DNA of 10,770 bases. It comes from Pseudomonadota bacterium (lineage in GTDB: Bacteria > Pseudomonadota > Gammaproteobacteria > GRL18). The notes beneath the pieces are model-generated. The model ran no database searches. It was not told the DNA's origin and saw only the letters and a list, made by a program, of their open reading frames with translations. A program made the position numbers and the translations under genes. Location of the stretch: contig DAOVUE010000009.1 of assembly GCA_030632745.1 (NCBI GenBank), positions 1 to 10,770 of the forward strand, written 5' to 3'. Within the stretch, counting starts at the first letter, position 1, and each line of letters begins with the position of its first letter. Of the stretch, positions 6,011 to 10,770 are shown piece after piece.

Positions 6011-8608
6011 ATGTCAGAAACAACCGTTTCACAATTTGCAAACACAGTCGGTACGCCTGTAGAACGTCTTATCGAACAAATGCACGGAGCCGGCATTAAA
6101 GCTGCCGGTCCTGATGCAGTCATTAGCGATGAAGAAAAACAAAAATTACTGGCCTTTTTACGTAATAAGCATGGTTCTGTTGACAAGACATCGCCCAATA
6201 AAATTACTTTAAAGCGTAAAACAACCAGTGAATTAACAGCTGCGTCCAGTGCTAATAAATCAGGTAATAGAGTCAAAGTTGAAGTTAGAAAAAAACGCAC
6301 CTATGTGAAAAAGAGTGAAATAGACACAAAGGTTATTTCGGCTGACGCTGAATTACTGGAAGCACGCCGCGTAGCACAGGAAGCTAAAAAATTAGAAGAT
6401 GAAAATATCAGGAAGGAAACTGAGGCACGTGATGCACTAAAAACTCAGGAAGAACGTGAACAACTTAAGCAGCAGGAAGCACTTGAAAAGCAGAAATTAG
6501 ATGAACAAAAAGCTTTACACGCCGCTGAAAAAAGTCAAAAAGATAAACGTGAAATTGAACAGCTGGCGAGAAAACAAACTAAACCCATTCTTAAAGAAGC
6601 ACCCCGGGGTGGAACTGCTAAAAAAGAGCTATCAGCTAAAAAAGAACCCTCTACAAACAAATTGCAGAAGGCTAAACAACGTCATCCGGACAAGCCTAAA
6701 CTATCGGCTGCAGATGCTAAAAAAGGCCCTGCCCATAAGCGTAAAGGCAAATCCTCAAGTGATCGTAATGGTTCAGGACGTTTTAAAGGCAAGCGATCCA
6801 GAAAACAGGATCCAGAGATTGAGACCCGCCATATTTTTGAAATGCCGACAGAAGTAAAAGTAATTGATGTTGAGCTTCCTGAAACCGTAAAAGTGGGTGA
6901 TCTGGCTAAAAAAATGTCAGTTAAAGCGGCTGAAATCATTAAAATAATGATGAATCTCGGTAGTATGGTGACAATTAACCAGATGTTAGATCAGGAAACA
7001 GCCTCTATTGTCGTTGAAGAAATGGGTCATAATCCGATATTCATGAAAGATGATCAGATTGAAGATGATCTAATGGAAACACATAATGAAGGAGAAGCAG
7101 TGAATCGTGCTCCTGTGGTTACCATTATGGGGCACGTTGACCATGGTAAAACCTCTTTACTGGATCATATACGTGATTCAAAGGTTGCAGATGGGGAGGC
7201 TGGAGGAATCACCCAGCATATTGGTGCCTATCATGTTGATACAGATAAAGGCATGATTACCTTTCTGGATACCCCGGGACATGCTGCATTTACTTCTATG
7301 CGTGCCCGTGGTGCTAATGCAACAGACATTGTAATTGTTGTTGTTGCTGCCGATGACGGAGTGATGCCGCAAACTAAAGAAGCGGTTCAGCACGCTAAAG
7401 CTGCTGGTGTACCAATTATCATCGCAGTAAACAAAATTGATAAGGAAGCGGCTGATCCAGAACGGGTTAAAAATGAATTATCCGCCTTTGATGTAATCCC
7501 TGAAGATTGGGGTGGTGATGTTATGTTTATGCCGGTTTCTGCTAAAACAGGGCAGGGTATTGACGAATTACTGGATGCCATCTCAGTGACTGCTGAAATG
7601 ATGGAATTAAAGGCAATTCCAGATGGTCCTGCAAAAGGTATTGTTATTGAATCCCGTCTTGATAAAGGACGCGGTTCTGTTGCTACTATTCTGGTGCAGA
7701 GCGGTCTGTTACAGAAAGGCGATATGATCATTGCCGGTCAGGATTATGGCCGCATTCGTGCGCTATTTGACGAAAATGGCCAGCATGTTAAAAAGGCCGG
7801 CCCTTCAATTCCTATTGAAGTGTTAGGTTTATCAGGTACTCCAACAGCCGGAGCTGAAGTCCTTGTTGTTAAAGATGAGCGTAGAGCTCGTGAAGTTGCA
7901 TTGTTCCGCCAGGGTAAATACCGCGATATTAAACTGGCCAGGCAGCAGGCTGCCAAGCTTGAGAATATGTTTAATAAAATGGAAAGTGGTCATGTACAAA
8001 GCCTCAACATTGTTCTCAAAGCGGATGTGCAAGGTTCTGTAGAAGCTATTTCTGATGCTCTGAAAAAATTATCTACCGATGAGATCAAAGTTAATATCGT
8101 TTCTGATGGTGTCGGTGGTATTAATGAATCGGATGCACAGTTGGCCCTGGCTTCAGGTGCTATTATCATTGGTTTTAATGTACGTGCAGATGCGTCAGCT
8201 AAGAGAATTATTGAAGCAGAAGGGATAGACCTACATTATTATAGTATTATTTATGATGTACTGGATGAAATTACATCTGCCATGACAGGTATGTTATCAC
8301 CTGAATTTAAAGAAGAGATTGTTGGTCTGGCTGAAGTACGGGATGTTTTCCGGGCACCGAAAATTGGTTCCATTGCCGGTTGTATGGTGCTTGATGGAGA
8401 GATGAAACGTAATAATCCCATTCGAGTGCTGCGTGATAATGTTGTAATATATGAAGGTGAACTCGAATCATTAAGACGTTTTAAAGACGATGTCAATGAG
8501 GTTAAATCCGGTTTGGAATGCGGTATTGGTGTTAAGAATTACAATGATGTCAAATCAGGTGATCATATTGAAGTGTATGAACGTGTTCAGGTTAAAAGGT
8601 CGTTATAA
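6011..8608 (+). CDS. infB: Translation initiation factor IF-2
   Basis: This 865-residue GTPase recruits fMet-tRNA to the 30S subunit and promotes subunit joining. Residues 1-52 form the first IF2_N domain. Residues ~85-265 are a long Lys/Glu/Ala-rich, probably helical and flexible linker. A second IF2_N domain follows (~280-335). The G domain has all motifs: G1 GHVDHGKT (374-381), G2 GGIT (398-401), G3 DTPG (420-423), G4 NKID (474-477) and G5 SAK (510-512). Domain II starts near 541, and the C-terminal half includes the [10 protein letters not shown] segment (671-680) and the initiator-tRNA-binding domain near the end. The ATG at 6011 is preceded by a GAGGA site. Length is close to E. coli IF2 (890). 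Shorter IF2 forms from internal starts are known in E. coli; I see no convincing equivalent start here. The stop lies two bases before rbfA. Confidence 0.98.
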   Translation: MSETTVSQFANTVGTPVERLIEQMHGAGIKAAGPDAVISDEEKQKLLAFLRNKHGSVDKTSPNKITLKRKTTSELTAASSANKSGNRVKVEVRKKRTYVKKSEIDTKVISADAELLEARRVAQEAKKLEDENIRKETEARDALKTQEEREQLKQQEALEKQKLDEQKALHAAEKSQKDKREIEQLARKQTKPILKEAPRGGTAKKELSAKKEPSTNKLQKAKQRHPDKPKLSAADAKKGPAHKRKGKSSSDRNGSGRFKGKRSRKQDPEIETRHIFEMPTEVKVIDVELPETVKVGDLAKKMSVKAAEIIKIMMNLGSMVTINQMLDQETASIVVEEMGHNPIFMKDDQIEDDLMETHNEGEAVNRAPVVTIMGHVDHGKTSLLDHIRDSKVADGEAGGITQHIGAYHVDTDKGMITFLDTPGHAAFTSMRARGANATDIVIVVVAADDGVMPQTKEAVQHAKAAGVPIIIAVNKIDKEAADPERVKNELSAFDVIPEDWGGDVMFMPVSAKTGQGIDELLDAISVTAEMMELKAIPDGPAKGIVIESRLDKGRGSVATILVQSGLLQKGDMIIAGQDYGRIRALFDENGQHVKKAGPSIPIEVLGLSGTPTAGAEVLVVKDERRAREVALFRQGKYRDIKLARQQAAKLENMFNKMESGHVQSLNIVLKADVQGSVEAISDALKKLSTDEIKVNIVSDGVGGINESDAQLALASGAIIIGFNVRADASAKRIIEAEGIDLHYYSIIYDVLDEITSAMTGMLSPEFKEEIVGLAEVRDVFRAPKIGSIAGCMVLDGEMKRNNPIRVLRDNVVIYEGELESLRRFKDDVNEVKSGLECGIGVKNYNDVKSGDHIEVYERVQVKRSL

Positions 8609-8610
8609 TT

Positions 8611-9018
8611 ATGGCCGATGTTAATCGTTCCCGCAGAGTGGGTGAGCTGATTCAGAGAGAGTTAGCGACCCTGTTAAGTAGAGAGATTAAAGACCCCCGT
8701 CTTGCACTGGTTTCCATTACTGGCGTCGATGTCACTCGTGATATGGGATTTGCTAAAGTTTTTTATACTGTTATGGATCTTGATTCTGATCTGACGTCTA
8801 ATTCCCGGGTGGAACATGAAAAAATTCATAATGTAAAAGAGAGCTTAAAAAAAGCTGCTGGTTTTTTACGTTATGAACTGGGGAAGAGAATTCAGCTGCG
8901 TATTGTTCCACAGCTCAGTTTTCATTATGATGAATCTATTGTGCGCGGTTCCCAGCTATCTCAATTAATTGATAATGCGATTAAAGATGACAAAAAACGT
9001 CATAATCCTTCTGCATAA
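8611..9018 (+). CDS. rbfA: Ribosome-binding factor A
   Basis: This 135-residue KH-fold protein (E. coli RbfA has 133) binds the 30S subunit near 16S rRNA helix 1 during late maturation and cold adaptation. Family motifs seen: the N-terminal helix RVGELIQRELATLLSREIKDPRL (residues 9-31), the strand VSITGVDVTRDMGFAKVFYTV (34-54), the AAG kink in LKKAAGFLRYELGKR and the strand LRIVPQLSFHYDES. The gap to the infB stop is two bases, with AAAAGG in the infB end serving as ribosome site, so the genes are probably translationally coupled. The next gene, truB, is 113 bp downstream, an unusually long gap within this operon, and that gap holds a long imperfect hairpin. Confidence 0.97.
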   Translation: MADVNRSRRVGELIQRELATLLSREIKDPRLALVSITGVDVTRDMGFAKVFYTVMDLDSDLTSNSRVEHEKIHNVKESLKKAAGFLRYELGKRIQLRIVPQLSFHYDESIVRGSQLSQLIDNAIKDDKKRHNPSA

Positions 9019-9051
9019 AAGCCTTTGACGATAAGAGCCCTCAGCCAAATA

Positions 9052-9106
9052 TTGTTACCGCTGTCATTTTGCTAACATACAAAAGCAAATATGGCAGTGG
9101 TCACAA
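9052..9106 (+). promoter_or_regulatory. Long imperfect RNA hairpin between rbfA and truB
   Basis: Arms 9052-9073 and 9084-9106 pair along about 21 positions, with two G-U pairs, one mismatch (T9056/C9102) and one bulged base (T9090). The loop is AACATACAAA. There is no T-tract after it, so it does not look like a terminator. An alternative 7-bp pairing, CTAACAT (9072-9078) with ATGTTAG (9108-9114), would compete with the top of the stem and sits directly before the truB ribosome site. Role unknown; an RNA processing site or translational control are possible. Confidence 0.55.
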
Positions 9107-9131
9107 CATGTTAGATAAGAGGTAATTCACC

Positions 9132-10067
9132 ATCGCTCGAAAAAGAAAGGGCCGTCCAGTTAATGGTATTCTGGTTCTTGATAAACCCGCTGGAATGACA
9201 TCTAATGCCGCACTGCAAAAGGTATAACGATTATATCAGGCCCAAAAGGCAGGCCATAGCGGTAGTCTTGATCCGCTGGCTACCGGGGTGCTGCCGCTGT
9301 GTTTTGGTGAAGCCACTAAAGTATCCCATTATCTTCTTGATGCAGATAAAACCTATATTGCTAAATGCATTCTGGGTTCAGTCACTACAACGGGTGATGC
9401 TGATGGTGAAGTAATAGCAACAAAACCCGTAGCGCTACTTAATAAACAACAATTGCTCAAGCTATTATCTGCTTTTACCGGCATACAGCAGCAAACCCCA
9501 CCGATGTATTCCGCTCTTAAACATAATGGTCGTCCATTGTATGAATATGCCCGCAAAGGCATTGAAATTGAGAGAAAGTCACGTCAGATTACTATTTTTG
9601 ATATTAAACTGCTTAATTACTCTTTTGCTACTGTAAAAGAAAGCTTTATTGAAATTCAGGTACATTGTTCAAAGGGTACTTATATCCGAACTTTGTGTGA
9701 GGATATAGGCCAAACATTGGGTTGCGGTGCTTATATCAGTGCCTTACGCCGCATTCAATCCGGTCCGTTTTCTATTTCTCAGTGCGTTACTTTAGATCAA
9801 CTTAATGAATACGATGAGTCTTCTGCTAAGATGCCATTAGATTCATTATTGCTCGCAACTGACAGCGCTATTGAAAACTTCCCCAAAGTAAGCCTCAATG
9901 AGTCACAATACGATCTGATCAATCATGGCCATAGTATTGATTGCTCCATAAACCTTTCTTCTGAACCTGGAAGCAATTATCGTTTATATTATCATGAAAC
10001 TTTGACTGCATTAGCGATCCTAACTGAAGAACGACAGCTAAAGCCTAAAAGACTGCTTTTTTTATAA
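9132..10067 (+). pseudogene. truB: tRNA pseudouridine-55 synthase TruB, start codon lost and internal stop
   Basis: The frame from 9132 to the TAA at 10065 covers 311 codons, close to E. coli TruB (314), and aligns with it throughout: [30 protein letters not shown], then a stop, then RLYQAQKAGHSGSLDPLATGVLPLCFGEATK. Two lesions are visible. The expected first codon is ATC (9132-9134), nine bases after a good AAGAGG site, with an in-frame TAA at 9123 ruling out an upstream start. Codon 32 is TAA (9225-9227), where E. coli has lysine; AAA to TAA is one substitution. The catalytic aspartate (GSLDPLATG, codon 47, 9270-9272) lies after the stop. The next start candidate, GTG 9288, would yield a 259-residue protein lacking it. 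The rest (PPMYSALKHNG, LYEYARKGIEI, HCSKGTYIRTLCEDIG) is intact with no frameshift, so inactivation would be recent. Alternatives: sequencing error, or AUC initiation plus readthrough. Confidence 0.85.
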
Positions 10068-10124
10068 TCTTCCAGATCAAATCTAAACTATTTTATTTCT
10101 GAAACCGGAGGCTGCTGATTTTAC

Positions 10125-10153
10125 TTGTTTAAAATCATATGAGCAGGTAAAAT
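10125..10153 (+). promoter_or_regulatory. Promoter for rpsO with overlapping dyad
   Basis: TAAAAT (10148-10153) lies 17 bp after TTGTTT (10125-10130), with a GC-rich stretch CTCGCC after the -10 and a predicted start near 10160. In E. coli rpsO also has its own promoter after truB. The -35 lies within an 8-bp inverted repeat, TGATTTTA (10116-10123) / TAAAATCA (10130-10137). The dyad might be an operator or the end of the truB transcript; it has no T-tract. Confidence 0.55.
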
Positions 10154-10159
10154 ACTCGC

Positions 10160-10261
10160 CTTGTTTGAATACCAATAATCAGTTTGTATTCATCCTTTAG
10201 TTGAGTTGCACTGGTTTAAACATGCTGTTTTTACTGGTACTTTAATTTTTTAGGAGTAGTT
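10160..10261 (+). promoter_or_regulatory. rpsO 5' leader, candidate S15 autoregulatory region
   Basis: About 100 untranslated bases separate the predicted start from rpsO. They contain a 7-bp hairpin, TGAATAC (10166-10172) / GTATTCA (10186-10192), and a short AAACA/TGTTT pairing (10218-10230) before the ribosome site AGGAG (10252-10256). S15 is known to repress its own mRNA by binding leader structures in several bacteria, with structures that differ between lineages. This leader is long and structured enough for that, but binding is not shown by the sequence. Confidence 0.4.
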
Positions 10262-10528
10262 ATGATTTCTGTACAGCAGAAAAGTGAAATAATAAAAGAA
10301 CATAGTCGCGGCACCAATGATACGGGTTCCCCTGAAGTCCAGGTCGCGATATTAACAGCTAAAATCATTGATTTAACAGAACATTTTAAAGTTCATAATC
10401 ATGATTTTCACTCTCGCCAGGGCTTATTAAGAATGGTGAGTAAACGTCGTAAAATGCTGGATTATTTAAAAAGAAAAGATGGTCAGCGTTACCTCTCGCT
10501 TATTTCTAAATTAGGCCTGCGTAAGTAA
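10262..10528 (+). CDS. rpsO: Small ribosomal subunit protein S15 (uS15)
   Basis: This 88-residue protein (E. coli S15 has 89) is a primary 16S rRNA-binding protein of the central domain and also forms an inter-subunit bridge. Family signatures seen: [15 protein letters not shown] (residues 21-35), the rRNA-binding loop [26 protein letters not shown] (45-70), and the end [13 protein letters not shown]. The ATG at 10262 has a strong AGGAG site (10252-10256) five bases upstream. The gene has its own predicted promoter and is followed, after 129 bp with a long RNA duplex, by pnp. The stop region repeats TAAG (AAGTAAGTAAG), with no obvious consequence. Confidence 0.98.
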   Translation: MISVQQKSEIIKEHSRGTNDTGSPEVQVAILTAKIIDLTEHFKVHNHDFHSRQGLLRMVSKRRKMLDYLKRKDGQRYLSLISKLGLRK

Positions 10529-10564
10529 GTAAGTTCGCACACAAAATTTATCAATTCTTAAAAA

Positions 10565-10632
10565 CTAATGGGTGTTCCTGTCCTGAGTCAGCCTTTTTAA
10601 AGTTGCAGGAAATAGACAGGAGTGTTCATTAG
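10565..10632 (+). promoter_or_regulatory. pnp leader duplex, probable RNase III site
   Basis: Arms 10565-10582 and 10615-10632 form 18 consecutive pairs, of which five in a row (10571-10575 with 10622-10626) are G-U or U-G and so pair only as RNA. Shorter inner pairings, CTG (10583-10585) / CAG (10606-10608) and CAGC (10589-10592) / GTTG (10602-10605), are mutually compatible only in part. In E. coli the rpsO-pnp gap carries a long stem cleaved by RNase III, which lets PNPase repress its own mRNA. Position, length and lack of a T-tract fit that role. I see no convincing intrinsic terminator after rpsO. Confidence 0.7.
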
Positions 10633-10657
10633 CTGAATGCAATGGAGCACAAACAGC

Positions 10658-10770
10658 GTGACACCAATTAAAAGATCTTTTCAGTATGGCCAGGATACGA
10701 TTACTCTTGAAACCGGCGAAATAGCTCGTCAGGCATCAGGGGCCGTCATGGTCAGTGTAGGTGGAACTTC
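10658..10770 (+). CDS. pnp: Polyribonucleotide nucleotidyltransferase (PNPase), N-terminus (3' partial)
   Basis: Only 37 codons are in the window, but they match the PNPase N-terminus: [36 protein letters not shown], the first strands of the first RNase PH domain (compare E. coli [25 protein letters not shown]). PNPase is a phosphorolytic 3'-5' exoribonuclease and a degradosome component. The chosen start is GTG 10658, with GGAG at 10644-10647 ten bases upstream; it gives the usual family N-terminus. An in-frame ATG at 10637 would add seven unconserved residues and cannot be fully excluded. The frame is open to the right edge. Confidence 0.93.
   Translation, partial: MTPIKRSFQYGQDTITLETGEIARQASGAVMVSVGGT

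Noticed and set aside
9205..9414. Separate 69-residue ORF overlapping truB
   Set aside because: It is in another frame; the TruB-like amino acids are continuous in the frame of 9132-10067 on both sides of the TAA.
9132..10067. truB frameshift
   Set aside because: Both halves are in the same frame, so the lesion is a nonsense substitution, not an indel.
10637..10657. ATG 10637 as the pnp start
   Set aside because: It adds seven unconserved residues, and the AGGAG upstream is 14 bases away within the RNA duplex; GTG 10658 fits the family N-terminus better.
1..10770. CRISPR array, phage, toxin-antitoxin or defence system
   Set aside because: No spaced direct repeats and no such genes; all large ORFs are explained by housekeeping or envelope families.

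Overview
The window comes from an AT-rich gammaproteobacterium. The core is the conserved translation and transcription operon rimP-nusA-infB-rbfA-truB-rpsO-pnp, in the same order and strand as in Escherichia coli, and the protein motifs are clearly gammaproteobacterial. A YdbH-type envelope gene and a DUF1318 lipoprotein gene upstream agree with a didermic proteobacterium. I cannot name the genus from sequence alone.

Layout. Positions 1-1330 hold the 3' half of a ydbH-like AsmA-family gene that enters from the left edge. Positions 1452-2156 encode a lipoprotein that joins a YnbE-like lipidated N-terminus to a YdbL/DUF1318 domain. The 121-bp gap between them carries a near-perfect 28-bp palindrome. 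Positions 2176-2382 look like a small non-autonomous repeat element (MITE-like), with 18-19 bp terminal inverted repeats and flanking CCATT copies. A HPP-family membrane protein with a CBS pair follows (2412-3608). Positions 3609-3892 form a regulatory leader: two sigma70-type promoters, helically phased T-tracts, a perfect 19-bp hairpin and a rho-independent terminator ahead of rimP. The operon then runs from rimP (3893) through nusA, infB, rbfA, a damaged truB and rpsO to the first codons of pnp (10658, cut by the right edge).

How the genes work together. RimP, RbfA and S15 build or form the 30S subunit, IF2 starts translation, NusA controls pausing, termination and antitermination, TruB makes tRNA pseudouridine 55, and PNPase degrades RNA. 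Visible control points are the terminator-bearing leader before rimP, a separate promoter and leader for rpsO, and a long RNA duplex before pnp that matches the RNase III site expected there.

Most notable point: truB is full length and conserved, yet it has an ATC where the start codon should be and an in-frame TAA in place of a lysine codon, upstream of the catalytic aspartate. Either this strain has recently lost TruB, or the gene uses very unusual decoding, or the assembly has two substitutions here. Other points for a second look are the MITE-like element, the palindrome, the rimP leader, the GU-rich pnp leader duplex and the fused YnbE/YdbL-like lipoprotein.
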